Below are positions 41,675 to 50,238 of a stretch of 50,829 nucleotides of DNA, piece after piece. The position numbers were made by a program, and so were the translations under genes. The DNA is from Gammaproteobacteria bacterium (GTDB taxonomy: Bacteria; Pseudomonadota; Gammaproteobacteria; Arenicellales; CAJQKF01): contig JAUIEZ010000021.1 of NCBI GenBank assembly GCA_030429665.1, positions 1-50,829 on the forward strand, given 5' to 3'. Numbering within the stretch: the first letter of the stretch is position 1; each line of letters begins with the position of its first letter. The notes below the pieces were generated by a model. The model searched no databases and was not told the DNA's origin. It saw only the letters and a list, made by a program, of their open reading frames with translations.

Positions 41675-43640
41675 AGGCGAGATCGAAGCTGCCCTCGCCC
41701 CCGGTCATCGATTTGAGTCGGGACTGGTAGTCGTCGATCTCCGCGAGCGGCACCTGTCCGCTGATCACGAGCTGGTCGCCTGAAAGGCTGTCGGTGCTGT
41801 TGACCCGGCCGCGCCGGGACGAAAGATCTCCGGTGACGTCGCCCATGCTCTGTCCCGGCACGGTCACGGTAATGTCCATGACCGGCTCGAGCACGATCGG
41901 CCGGGCCTTGCCGATGGCGTCGAGGAACGCCTTCTTGCCCGCCGACACGAAGGCGACCTCCTTCGAATCCACCGGGTGGTGCTTGCCGTCGTGCACGGTG
42001 ACCTCGATATCCTGCAACGGGAATCCGGCGATGGCACCGCTGTCGAGCACCTGCCGCACGCCCTTCTCCACCGCCGGGATGAACTGCGAGGGTATGACGC
42101 CACCGACGATCTTGTTGACGAACTCGAACCCGGCGCCCCTTGGGCGCGGCTTCACTTTCAGGAACACCTCGCCGAACTGGCCCGCGCCCCCCGTCTGCTT
42201 CTTGTGACGGCAATGGCCTTCGGCCTCGCGCGTGATGGTTTCGCGGTAGGGTACCGTCGGCGTGCTGGTCTGCACGTCCACCTTGTACTGCTCCTGAAGG
42301 CGCTCGATAACGATACGCATGTGCAGATCGCCGAGACCGCGCAGCACGACCTCGTTGGCCACCGCGTCACGCTCCAGTCTCAGGCAGGGATCCTCGCCGA
42401 CCAGCTTGCCAAGCGAATCCATCAGCTTCTGCTCGTCGCCGCGCTTGGCAGCCTTCACCGCCAGGCCCATCATCGGCGACGGCAGCTTGAGCGGCTCCAG
42501 GTGAATGTAGTCCTCGTCGTGAGAATCGTGCAGGACCGAATCGTACTCCAGCCCGTCGACCTTGGTGATCGCGCACAGATCGCCGGGCACCGCGCGCGCC
42601 AGGTCCACGAGGTCCTTGCCCAGGGCGCGCTGCAGCGAGCCCAGCTTGACCGGCTTGCGGGCGTCGCCGATGAACAGCTGCGCGTCCTTGGTCAATGTAC
42701 CCTGGTGTACGCGAAGGTGCGCGATGCGGCCGACGAAAGGGTCGAACGCGACCTTGAAAACATGTGCCAGAACGTGACGGTCGGCCTCGGGCGCCACTTC
42801 CACGGACCTGGCGTCCTCGCCTTCTCCGTTGACGAAACCCGGCGGATTGCCCTCGGCCGGATTCGGCAGGAGCTCTGCGACGACGTTCAGCAGTTCACCG
42901 ACGCCAGCCCCGGTAACCGCCGAGGTGAAGCAGACGGGAATCACGTGGCCTTCCCGCATCGCCATCTCGAAGGTATCGTGGAGCTTCACCGGCGCGACTT
43001 CGCCTTCCTCCAGGTACACGGTCATCAGTTCCTCGTCGACTTCGATGGTCTGGTCGATGATTGCCGTGTGGGCTTCCTCGACCGAGGAGAAATCGGCGTC
43101 GCCATCGGGGTTGAAGAAGCAGTCGACCACGCGGTTCGCGCCCCCGGCGGGCAGGTTCAGGGCCAGGCACTCGGCGCCGAAGGCCTCCTGGATGGCGGCG
43201 TACACGCCGGCGAGGTCCACGCCCTCGGCATCGATCTGGTTGACGATGACCATGCGGCACTGGTTGCGTTCCGCCAGCCACTCCATCATGCGGCGGGTCA
43301 CGGTCTCGACGCCGCGTACCGCGTTGACCACGACGGCGACGGTGTCCACTGCCGGCAATACGCTGAAGGCAGAGCCGATGAAGTCCGCATATCCCGGGGT
43401 GTCTACGAGGTTGATACGGTGGGTGCCGTGATCGAAGCTCAGAACCGACGCGGTAAGCGAATGTTGGTGTTTTTTCTCGAGAGGATCGTGGTCGCTGACG
43501 GTGCCGCCACGCTCGATGGTGCCGGGCTGTTCCGCAACCCCGGCCTGGTGAAGTATCCGTTCGCTGAGCAGGGTCTTGCCGGCCCCGGCATGCCCAACCA
43601 ACGCCACGTTCCGGATATCCGCTGTGGTGTACTCCGCCAT
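41598..43640 (-). CDS. fusA2: elongation factor G paralogue (EF-G2 type)
   Basis: A 680-residue translational GTPase with EF-G domains I-V. The G1 loop is GHAGAGKT (16-23) in place of the canonical GHIDAGKT, G3 DTPGYADF, and G4 is VNQID rather than NKxD, marks of the EF-G2/FusA-like group and not of the housekeeping EF-G, which is about 700 residues and sits in the str operon. Domains II-V are complete (LPSPMMGLAVKAAKRGDEQK, LGDLHMRIVIERLQEQYKVD, GGVIPSQFIPAVEKGVRQVL). The group's function is uncertain; a stress or alternative translocation role has been suggested for some. GAGG is about 8 bases before the ATG at 43640. Confidence 0.92.
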   Translation of the reverse strand: MAEYTTADIRNVALVGHAGAGKTLLSERILHQAGVAEQPGTIERGGTVSDHDPLEKKHQHSLTASVLSFDHGTHRINLVDTPGYADFIGSAFSVLPAVDTVAVVVNAVRGVETVTRRMMEWLAERNQCRMVIVNQIDAEGVDLAGVYAAIQEAFGAECLALNLPAGGANRVVDCFFNPDGDADFSSVEEAHTAIIDQTIEVDEELMTVYLEEGEVAPVKLHDTFEMAMREGHVIPVCFTSAVTGAGVGELLNVVAELLPNPAEGNPPGFVNGEGEDARSVEVAPEADRHVLAHVFKVAFDPFVGRIAHLRVHQGTLTKDAQLFIGDARKPVKLGSLQRALGKDLVDLARAVPGDLCAITKVDGLEYDSVLHDSHDEDYIHLEPLKLPSPMMGLAVKAAKRGDEQKLMDSLGKLVGEDPCLRLERDAVANEVVLRGLGDLHMRIVIERLQEQYKVDVQTSTPTVPYRETITREAEGHCRHKKQTGGAGQFGEVFLKVKPRPRGAGFEFVNKIVGGVIPSQFIPAVEKGVRQVLDSGAIAGFPLQDIEVTVHDGKHHPVDSKEVAFVSAGKKAFLDAIGKARPIVLEPVMDITVTVPGQSMGDVTGDLSSRRGRVNSTDSLSGDQLVISGQVPLAEIDDYQSRLKSMTGGEGSFDLAFSTYEPAPAEVQKRLVDAYQRPEED

Positions 43641-43759
43641 GGTAGATCCTCTTTATATTTGTACAATCGACCTGGGATGGTGCCCCCGCGTGACGCCGTG
43701 AATCGCGCGACGGGTGAAGCGCCCTGCCCGAGTTGGATTCTCCCGTTTATACCCGAATC

Positions 43760-44392
43760 ATGACCATGAATGAAGAGCGCCCATCGTCGGCTTCCTGGAA
43801 TCAGCGCTACGCGGACGAATCCACGCCCTGGGACCGCGGCGCCCCCTCCCCGGCACTGCTTGCCTGGCTCGACGCCGGGCGCGTGGCCGCCGGACCCATC
43901 GTCGTACCTGGCTGCGGCAGCGGGCACGAGGTGGTGCTGCTGTGTGAGCGCGGCTTCCGCGTCACCGCCGTCGACTTCGCCGAGAGCGCGCTGGCCCTGC
44001 TCGAGCGCAGGCTGCGCGAACGGGGGTTGAGCGCCGAGCTGGTTTGCGAGGACTTCCTGACATGGCGCCCCCGGGAGCTGTTCGATACCGTGTACGAGCA
44101 GACCGCGTTGTGCGCCCTGCCGCCATCGCATTGGCCGGCATACGCCGACGCGCTGGCACGGTGGTTGCGCCCGGACGGTACGCTGCTCGCCTTGTTCATG
44201 CAGACCGGCCGTCCCGGCGGACCGCCGTGGCACTGCGACCCGGTTGCCATGTGCCGGTTGTTCCGGGCACCCGGGTGGCGCTGGCTGGAAGGTCCCGGTC
44301 AACCCGTCCCCCACCCGGCCGGGTTTCGCGAATTGCCTGCGGTGTTGGCACGTCGCGTCCAAAGAGCGTCGGAAAACGAGAGAGCGTACTGA
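43760..44392 (+). CDS. TPMT-family SAM-dependent methyltransferase
   Basis: A 210-residue thiopurine methyltransferase-family protein. SWNQRYADESTPWDRGAPS (residues about 12-30) is the TPMT N-terminus, IVVPGCGSGHEVVLL (47-61) the SAM motif I, followed by VTAVDFAESAL, ALCALPPSHWPAYADAL and a C-terminal pattern GPPWHCDPVAMCRLF. Bacterial members methylate halides, thiols, selenium or tellurium compounds; the substrate cannot be chosen. ATG 43760 or ATG 43766 are equally possible; neither has a good ribosome site. It is divergent from fusA2 over 119 bp; that gap has an AT-rich patch (43648-43668) on the fusA2 side but no clear -35. Confidence 0.83.
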   Translation: MTMNEERPSSASWNQRYADESTPWDRGAPSPALLAWLDAGRVAAGPIVVPGCGSGHEVVLLCERGFRVTAVDFAESALALLERRLRERGLSAELVCEDFLTWRPRELFDTVYEQTALCALPPSHWPAYADALARWLRPDGTLLALFMQTGRPGGPPWHCDPVAMCRLFRAPGWRWLEGPGQPVPHPAGFRELPAVLARRVQRASENERAY

Positions 44393-44429
44393 AACTGCCG
44401 CGAAAACGACGAAAACGGCGCCCGCGAAC

Positions 44430-44458
44430 TTGCTTCGAAAACCTTCATTCGCTATCGT
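44430..44458 (+). promoter_or_regulatory. candidate promoter of the cytochrome c pair
   Basis: TTGCTT (44430-44435) and TATCGT (44453-44458) are 17 bp apart, matching 3 and 4 of 6 consensus bases. Start would fall near 44465, 25 bases before the first cytochrome GTG. Weak but well spaced. Confidence 0.3.
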
Positions 44459-44489
44459 ACGCGCTCCGTTTTCACAGAAGGGGTATGCG

Positions 44490-44813
44490 GTGAAGAATTC
44501 GCTTGCACTGCTTGGCTGCGCCATTGCCATGGCATGCGCGTCCGTGGCCACGGCAGCCGGCGACGCGGCCGAAGGAAGACAGAAGGCATTTACCTGCACG
44601 GGATGCCATTCGGCGCCGGGGCTGCGCAACGCCTATCCGAGTTATTCGGTGCCGAAGCTGGGCGGTCAGCACGAGGAGTACCTGATCATCGCCCTCAAGG
44701 CGTACCAGTCAAAGGAACGCTCGCACCCCACGATGCAGGCACACGCGGCGACCATGAGCGAGCAGGACATGGCGGACATCGCCGCCTATTTCTCTTCGCA
44801 GGGCGCCGAGTAG
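44490..44813 (+). CDS. small periplasmic cytochrome c (c553/c4-like), first of a pair
   Basis: A 107-residue class I cytochrome. The signal peptide is residues 1 to about 22 (LALLGCAIAMACASVATA), the heme motif CTGCH follows at about residue 36, and the axial Met is most likely in HPTMQAHAATMS. The GTG start at 44490 has GAAGGGG about 9 bases upstream. The mature protein is a single domain with the C-terminal DMADIAAYFSSQ typical of c553-type monohemes. It is followed 32 bases later by a second related cytochrome, so together they resemble a split diheme c4. Likely an electron carrier to a terminal oxidase or reductase; no partner enzyme adjoins. Confidence 0.9.
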   Translation: MKNSLALLGCAIAMACASVATAAGDAAEGRQKAFTCTGCHSAPGLRNAYPSYSVPKLGGQHEEYLIIALKAYQSKERSHPTMQAHAATMSEQDMADIAAYFSSQGAE

Positions 44814-44845
44814 CCCGGGCGCGCCAATCCACCGGAGGACATCCC

Positions 44846-45187
44846 TTGAAGAATGCTGCGCTATTCACCTTCCTCGCCGGTACCGTCCTGGCGGCCGGCA
44901 GCGTACATGCGGCGGCGCCCGGCGACGCGGCGGCCGGGCAGCAAAAAGCCGCAACCTGCGCCGCCTGTCACGGTCCGGACGGCAACAGCGAAAACCCGAT
45001 TTACCCGATCATCGCCGGTCAGTACCGCGACTACCTGGTCCAGGCGCTCACCGACTATCGCTCGGGCGTGCGCAACAACGCGATCATGCGCGGCTTCGCG
45101 ACGGCACTGTCCGACGAGGACATTCTCGATCTCGCTGCCTATTTTTCGCGGCAGGAATCCGTCCTGAAGACACCGGATCCCGAGTAG
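44846..45187 (+). CDS. small periplasmic cytochrome c, second of the pair
   Basis: A 113-residue monoheme cytochrome c. A signal peptide of about 23 residues ([17 protein letters not shown]) precedes [11 protein letters not shown] (heme site), [20 protein letters not shown] and [20 protein letters not shown] with the likely axial Met. The start is a TTG at 44846 with an ideal GGAGG 8 bases upstream. It is close in plan to the preceding cytochrome and probably arose by duplication. A strong terminator follows 23 bases after the stop. Confidence 0.9.
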   Translation: MKNAALFTFLAGTVLAAGSVHAAAPGDAAAGQQKAATCAACHGPDGNSENPIYPIIAGQYRDYLVQALTDYRSGVRNNAIMRGFATALSDEDILDLAAYFSRQESVLKTPDPE

Positions 45188-45210
45188 ACCCCACTGCGCT
45201 AAGCTCCCGG

Positions 45211-45236
45211 AAAGCCGGCGACACGCCGGCTTTTTT
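45211..45236 (+). terminator. intrinsic terminator of the cytochrome c operon
   Basis: AAAGCCGGCG (45211-45220), 3-base loop, CGCCGGCTTT, then a run of six T in total up to 45236. A textbook rho-independent terminator, the clearest one in the window. Confidence 0.92.
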
Positions 45237-45284
45237 GATGAATACGATAGAATTCCCGGCCAACCGATACCGACCTATCCGCAA

Positions 45285-46967
45285 ATGAGCGACAACCCGA
45301 AGGCCGTGAGCAATTTCATTCGTCAGCGAATCGACGCCGACCTGGCCGCGGGGCGCGTCGACGAGGTGGTCACCCGCTTCCCGCCCGAACCCAATGGTTA
45401 TTTGCACATCGGGCATGCCAAGAGCATCTGCCTGAATTTTGGCGTCGCCGAGGACTATCGCGGCCGCTGCTTCCTGCGGTTCGACGACACCAATCCGGAA
45501 AAGGAGGACGTCGAGTACGTCGCGTCCATCAAGCGGGACGTACACTGGCTCGGGTTCGACTGGCAGGATCGCCTGACCCACGCCTCGGACTACTTCGAGA
45601 AGCTATACGCCTTCGCCGTGGAACTGGTCGAGCGCGGCAAGGCCTATGTCTGCAGCATGAACATGGCCGACATCCGTGCGTCGCGCGGCACCCTCACCGA
45701 ACCGGGGAGCGAGAGCCCCTGGCGAAACCGCTCGGTCGAGGAGAATCTCAACCTGTTCGCACGCATGCGTGCCGGTGAGTTTCCGGACGGTGCCCACGTG
45801 CTGCGCGCGCGTATTGACATGGCCTCGCCGAACCTCAACATGCGCGACCCCGTCCTGTACCGCATACGCCACCAGGCGCACCAGAACACCGGGGACGCGT
45901 GGTGCATCTACCCGCTCTACGATTTTACCCATTGCATCAGCGATGCGCTCGAAGGCGTCACGCACTCGCTTTGCACGCTGGAGTTCGAGGACCATCGACC
46001 GCTCTACGACTGGGTACTGGACAACACCAGCGTGCCCTGCCACCCGCAACAGATCGAATTCTCCAGGCTGTCGCTGGATTACACGGTCATGAGCAAGCGC
46101 ATGTTGACAAGACTCGTGAACGAGGGCGACGTTTCGGGTTGGGACGATCCGCGCATGCCGACCATTTCGGGACTGCGGCGGCGCGGCTACACGCCGGCGT
46201 CAATTCGGGATTTCTGCGGTCGTATCGGGATTACCAAGAGCGACAACCGCGTGGAAATGTCGCTGTTGGAAAGCTGCATTCGCGAGGACCTGGAACGCAG
46301 CGCCCCCAGGCGCATGGCGGTCGTCGACCCGGTCAAGCTGGTCGTGACCAGCTACCCCGAGGACCGGGAAGAATCCTTCGTCGCCGCCAATCACCCCGCG
46401 GACGAATCGTTCGGCACCCGGAAAGTGCCCTTCTGCCGAGAGGTGTACATCGAGCGCGACGACTTCATGATCGACCCACCGGGAAAGTACTTTCGGCTTG
46501 CCCCGGGACGCGAGGTGCGCCTGCGCTATGCCTACCTGGTGACCTGCACGGGATATGAAACAGACGAAGACGGCCGTGTCACGGAAATTCACTGCACCCA
46601 TGATCCGGCCAGCCGTGGCGGCAACGCACCGGACGGACGCAAGGTCAAGGGCACCATACACTGGGTCAGCGCGCGCCATGGCGTGAGCGCGGAGGTGCGC
46701 CTTTACGATCGACTTTTCGTCGAGGAAAACCCCGCCGCGAACCGCGACAGGGACTTTCGCGACGCGCTCAATCCAGGGTCGCTCAAGATCGCTTCGAGCG
46801 CACTGGTGGAACCGGCGCTCGCCGGCGAGGCGGCGGAAACAACGTTCCAGTTTGAACGGTTGGGCTATTTTTGTGTCGACCCCGACACATCGCCTGCGCG
46901 GCCGGTGTTCAATCGCACCGTCACCCTTCGTGACACGTGGGCGCGGAAACAGGGGCGCGCGAAGTGA
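45285..46967 (+). CDS. glnS: glutaminyl-tRNA synthetase
   Basis: A 560-residue class I aminoacyl-tRNA synthetase that charges tRNA-Gln. [20 protein letters not shown] holds the HIGH signature (41-44), [15 protein letters not shown] follows, and the second signature is VMSKRML, in place of KMSKS, as in E. coli GlnRS. The C-terminal beta-barrel anticodon-binding domains are complete ([32 protein letters not shown]). The presence of GlnRS rather than reliance on GatCAB is usual in gamma- and betaproteobacteria. The ATG at 45285 lacks a strong ribosome site. It overlaps the next gene by 4 bases (GTGA). Confidence 0.97.
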   Translation: MSDNPKAVSNFIRQRIDADLAAGRVDEVVTRFPPEPNGYLHIGHAKSICLNFGVAEDYRGRCFLRFDDTNPEKEDVEYVASIKRDVHWLGFDWQDRLTHASDYFEKLYAFAVELVERGKAYVCSMNMADIRASRGTLTEPGSESPWRNRSVEENLNLFARMRAGEFPDGAHVLRARIDMASPNLNMRDPVLYRIRHQAHQNTGDAWCIYPLYDFTHCISDALEGVTHSLCTLEFEDHRPLYDWVLDNTSVPCHPQQIEFSRLSLDYTVMSKRMLTRLVNEGDVSGWDDPRMPTISGLRRRGYTPASIRDFCGRIGITKSDNRVEMSLLESCIREDLERSAPRRMAVVDPVKLVVTSYPEDREESFVAANHPADESFGTRKVPFCREVYIERDDFMIDPPGKYFRLAPGREVRLRYAYLVTCTGYETDEDGRVTEIHCTHDPASRGGNAPDGRKVKGTIHWVSARHGVSAEVRLYDRLFVEENPAANRDRDFRDALNPGSLKIASSALVEPALAGEAAETTFQFERLGYFCVDPDTSPARPVFNRTVTLRDTWARKQGRAK

Positions 46968-47401
46968 AAAAACGCACGGGCGAGCCGCCATTCGCCGCCG
47001 ATGCGGTGGGGCGGTCGCTACGCGGCGCCGGCTTCAACCTGCTGGTCGCGGACATGGAAGCCGCGCTCGTCTTTCAACGTGACGTATTGGCGGTGGAGTT
47101 GGTCTATGCCGACGCTGACTTCGCCCTGCTACAGAGCGATGGGGCACGCTGGATGTTGCATGCGGACCATACCTATGCCGATCACCCGATGACGGGCATC
47201 GTGAGCGAACCGGCCGGGCGCGGCGCCGGTGTCGAGTTGCGCCTGTACGCCGTGGACCCTGATGCCGCCGAGTCGCGCGCGCGGGCGCTCGATTTCACGG
47301 TTCTCGCCGGCAGCGCGGACAAACCGCACGGTTTGCGCGAGTGCTACCTCATCGATGCCGATGGGTACGTCTGGGTGCCATCTCGACCTGTTCGACCATA
47401 A
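46964..47401 (+). CDS. VOC (glyoxalase/bleomycin resistance) superfamily protein
   Basis: A 145-residue vicinal-oxygen-chelate protein with paired beta-alpha-beta units: [28 protein letters not shown] in the first half and [31 protein letters not shown] in the second. Several usual metal ligands are not obvious (Asn33 where His is common), so it may be non-catalytic or bind a ligand. GTG start at 46964 overlaps the glnS stop, so it depends on glnS translation. Substrate unknown. Confidence 0.8.
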   Translation: MKKRTGEPPFAADAVGRSLRGAGFNLLVADMEAALVFQRDVLAVELVYADADFALLQSDGARWMLHADHTYADHPMTGIVSEPAGRGAGVELRLYAVDPDAAESRARALDFTVLAGSADKPHGLRECYLIDADGYVWVPSRPVRP

Positions 47402-47459
47402 TCCTTTTTCCTTCACCTGAACCGGGCGCGCCGCAGGCGACGCACGTAATCGAATTGCC

Positions 47460-47807
47460 ATGAAAAACGGGAAATCGCTGACCTCCAACAACCAGTTGCG
47501 CTCCCGCTTGCGCGTGGACCGCTCCAAGATCCACGGTCGCGGGCTGTTCGCCCGTCAGGGGCTGAATCGCGGCGAGTACCTGGGCACCTACGACGGTCCT
47601 CGCGTGCGACGCAACGGCATGCACGTGCTCTGGGTGGAGGATACGCCCGGCAAATGGATCGGCCGCGACGGCCGCAACATGCTGCGATACCTGAATCACA
47701 GTGTCGAACCGAACGTGGAGTTTGACGGATTCGACCTGTTCGCCCTCGCGGATATCGAACCGGGAACCGAACTCGTTTTCGACTACGGGGAGGATCCGGC
47801 CGCCTAG
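47460..47807 (+). CDS. minimal SET-domain protein
   Basis: A 115-residue protein that is almost only a SET domain: SKIHGRGLFARQGLNRGEYLG (residues 22-42), RYLNHSVEPNVEF with the NHS motif (79-81) and ELVFDYGED with the catalytic Tyr109. SET domains transfer methyl groups from SAM to protein lysine. Bacterial stand-alone versions of this size occur, but targets are mostly unknown. No substrate is suggested by the neighbours. The ATG at 47460 has no clear ribosome site. It converges on the GGDEF-EAL gene with 43 bp between stops. Confidence 0.85.
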   Translation: MKNGKSLTSNNQLRSRLRVDRSKIHGRGLFARQGLNRGEYLGTYDGPRVRRNGMHVLWVEDTPGKWIGRDGRNMLRYLNHSVEPNVEFDGFDLFALADIEPGTELVFDYGEDPAA

Positions 47808-47850
47808 CCGGCACGTGGAAAGCTGACTGCCGGCGTGACCGCCGGGAGGC

Positions 47851-50046
47851 TCAGCCGGTCGGGAGAAACTTCGACACCGGTTCCGGCGCCCCGACCAGGT
47901 TGCCCTGGATCATGTCCACGCCCAGGTCCACCAGGACGTTGCGGGTTTCCTCCCGCTCGACATGCTCGGCAATGGTGCGCTTGCCCAGCTTGGCGGCAAG
48001 CGTAATGATCGAATCGACGATGGCAAATTTGACCTCGTCCCGCTCGATATCGTTTATCAACGTGCCGTCGATCTTCAGGATGTCCGCGGGAATCTGTCGC
48101 AGGTAACCATAGGAGGAAAGACCTGCGCCGAAGTCGTCCAGCGCGAGGCAGCAACCCAGGTCGCGCATGGCGGTGAAAAACTGGCTCGCCATATCGATAT
48201 TTCCTATGGCCGCCGTTTCCGTGACCTCGAAACACACCAGTTCCGGCGCAATTGCGTAGTGGCGGAAGCGATCGAGCACGTGATTGTAGAACGCGCCGTG
48301 AGCAAGGGACTGACCCGACACGTTGATGCTGAAGCTGCGCGGATAGTCCCGGCCGATTCCCAGTTCAGCCAGCATTCGGAAGGCATGTTCGATAACCCAC
48401 GTATCCACTCGCAATCCGTAGTGAAATTCCTCCACGGCGGAGATCATGATGCCGTTGGGAATATAGCGGCCATCCGTCTTGCGCATTCTCAACAGTAGTT
48501 CGAGGGTCGTGCGGTCCGTGTCTCCGGGGCGTGCCGGAACGATCTCCTGGGCGAAGAACTCGAACAGGTCGCTGTCCAGGGCCTGCTGGATCTTGGACGC
48601 CCAGCGAGCCTCACCGTAGTGGCGTTCCACCACTTCGTCGTCCGACTTGAACAGGTAGACCGTATTGCCGCCGATCTGTTTAGCGCTGTAGCAGGCGGCA
48701 TCCGCCTGGGTCATCACCTCGGTGACGCTGCACGCGCCGCTGCTGATCGGAACCACGCCCACGCTCACCGTGACGCCAATCCGTTCGTTGTCGGTTTCCA
48801 TGCGGAAAGATTCGACGGCGGCGCGAATGCGCTCGGCCAGCGACCGCGCATCGGACGCCCGCATTCCCTTCAGGAACAAGGCGAACTCGTCGCCGCCCAC
48901 CCGGGCAATGATGTCCGACGGCCCGAGCAGCGCGCCCAGACGCCGCCCGAAGGCGCAAAGAAAGCGATCGCCGATGACATGACCGGAAGTGTCGTTGATC
49001 ACCCGGAACTGGTCGATATCGAGCAGGCACAGCGTATGGTCTACGCCCTCGCGCGCGCCCTGTTCCACCGCTTCGTCGAGCCGCCGCAGCAGTTCGACGC
49101 GATTGACCAGCCCGGTGAGTTCGTCGCGCCCACTTTGGTAGGCGAGCCGTTCGGCCAGTTCGTACGACTCGCTCACATCCTCGCCCGCCAGAAGCAACTG
49201 GAGCTGGCCGTCGCCCTGGCGAACGGAGCGCCCGCTGACCCGGAACCAGACGTGCTCGCCGGCACGGTTACGCAACAGGAATTCCTGTCGGCGAACATCG
49301 TCCTCGGCGCGGCACAAGGTGTTGATGAATGCGGACAGCTTGGGCGCCTGGTTGGAATGGAACAGGCCGAATACCGGCTTGCCGACAAGGTCTTCGCTTT
49401 GCCAGCCCAGGTACTCCGCGCCATAACGGTTAATCGAGAGAAGATCGCCCCGGTGGTTCAGCGTCATGAAAAACGAGGGCGTGTCGTTGTAGAACGAACT
49501 ATAGCGATGCTCGCTGACGCGCAGTTCCTGCAGGCTGCGCTCCAACACCTGGCCCTGCTCGGCCAGCTGCTTGGTGCGGAACTCGACCTTTTGTTCCAGC
49601 GTGTCCCGCATCTGCTGAATCTGGTCCGCGAGACGCTTGCGCTGCAGATGGCGGTTGAGCCGCGCCATGAGAATCGGGAAATTGATCGGCTTGGAGAGAA
49701 AATCCGTGGCGCCGGTTTCCAGCGTGGCGACGATATCGCTGAGGGTATCCTTCACCGTGAGCATGATCACCGGCAGCTCGATTTCGTCCCAGCGCTGGCG
49801 GATACGGCGCAGCGTCTCCAGCCCGTCGATTCCCGGCATGATAATATCGAGAAGCACCACGTCCGGCCGCTCGGTTTCTATGACAGATAGCGCCTTGTAC
49901 CCGTCCGCGGCCTCGAACACGCGATACTCACCGTCCTCCAGCACCGAACGTACGAGCGACCGGGTTGTGGGTCGATCGTCCACGACGAGTACGACTGGCT
50001 TCGGACGGCGAACCGCCTTGAGTTCCTGTACGGTTTCTGTAGTCAA
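47851..50046 (-). CDS. response regulator with PAS, GGDEF and EAL domains
   Basis: A 731-residue cytoplasmic signalling protein. Receiver domain 16-135 has acidic Asp23/24, phospho-acceptor Asp67 (VVLLDIIMPG) and Lys119. A coiled-coil linker (135-178) leads to a PAS domain (180-295). The GGDEF domain has an intact active site RVGGDEFAL (384-388) but no RxxD inhibitory site. The EAL domain reads ELL at the signature (Glu516) yet keeps Asn575, Glu607/610, LDDFGAG (636-642), Lys658 and Glu694. It could thus make or break c-di-GMP on phosphorylation. Start is a TTG at 50046, the only option after an upstream in-frame stop, with no ribosome site. It lies downstream of rpfF on the same strand, but a hairpin separates them. 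Confidence 0.93.
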   Translation of the reverse strand: MTTETVQELKAVRRPKPVVLVVDDRPTTRSLVRSVLEDGEYRVFEAADGYKALSVIETERPDVVLLDIIMPGIDGLETLRRIRQRWDEIELPVIMLTVKDTLSDIVATLETGATDFLSKPINFPILMARLNRHLQRKRLADQIQQMRDTLEQKVEFRTKQLAEQGQVLERSLQELRVSEHRYSSFYNDTPSFFMTLNHRGDLLSINRYGAEYLGWQSEDLVGKPVFGLFHSNQAPKLSAFINTLCRAEDDVRRQEFLLRNRAGEHVWFRVSGRSVRQGDGQLQLLLAGEDVSESYELAERLAYQSGRDELTGLVNRVELLRRLDEAVEQGAREGVDHTLCLLDIDQFRVINDTSGHVIGDRFLCAFGRRLGALLGPSDIIARVGGDEFALFLKGMRASDARSLAERIRAAVESFRMETDNERIGVTVSVGVVPISSGACSVTEVMTQADAACYSAKQIGGNTVYLFKSDDEVVERHYGEARWASKIQQALDSDLFEFFAQEIVPARPGDTDRTTLELLLRMRKTDGRYIPNGIMISAVEEFHYGLRVDTWVIEHAFRMLAELGIGRDYPRSFSINVSGQSLAHGAFYNHVLDRFRHYAIAPELVCFEVTETAAIGNIDMASQFFTAMRDLGCCLALDDFGAGLSSYGYLRQIPADILKIDGTLINDIERDEVKFAIVDSIITLAAKLGKRTIAEHVEREETRNVLVDLGVDMIQGNLVGAPEPVSKFLPTG

Positions 50047-50096
50047 GCGCGTTGTGCCGACGCCCGGGCGCCGGATAGTATTGAAACGAAAGAGCC

Positions 50097-50102
50097 AGTA
50101 TA
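50097..50102 (-). promoter_or_regulatory. candidate -10 of the GGDEF-EAL gene
   Basis: TATACT on the minus strand, 5 of 6 consensus bases, 51 bases before the TTG start and downstream of the rpfF hairpin. A hexamer CTGAAG stands 17 bp upstream as a poor -35. It suggests the gene has its own promoter. Confidence 0.3.
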
Positions 50103-50156
50103 CAGAGGTCGGCTCTCGACTTCAGTATCGGACGCGCCAGTCGATACTTGAATACA

Positions 50157-50190
50157 TCGACGGCGCGCTGCCCCTGGCAGGCGCCGTCGA
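50157..50190 (-). terminator. strong hairpin after rpfF
   Basis: TCGACGGCGC (50157-50166) pairs perfectly with GCGCCGTCGA (50181-50190); inside, CTGCC and GGCAG add five more pairs around a 3-base loop, with one bulged G. On the minus strand TGTATTC follows, a weak T-run. Likely ends the rpfF transcript 49 bases after its stop. Confidence 0.55.
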
Positions 50191-50238
50191 GTGGCATCCC
50201 CGCGACCGGCAGGGTGCGGGGACCAAGCGGCGCGGGAT

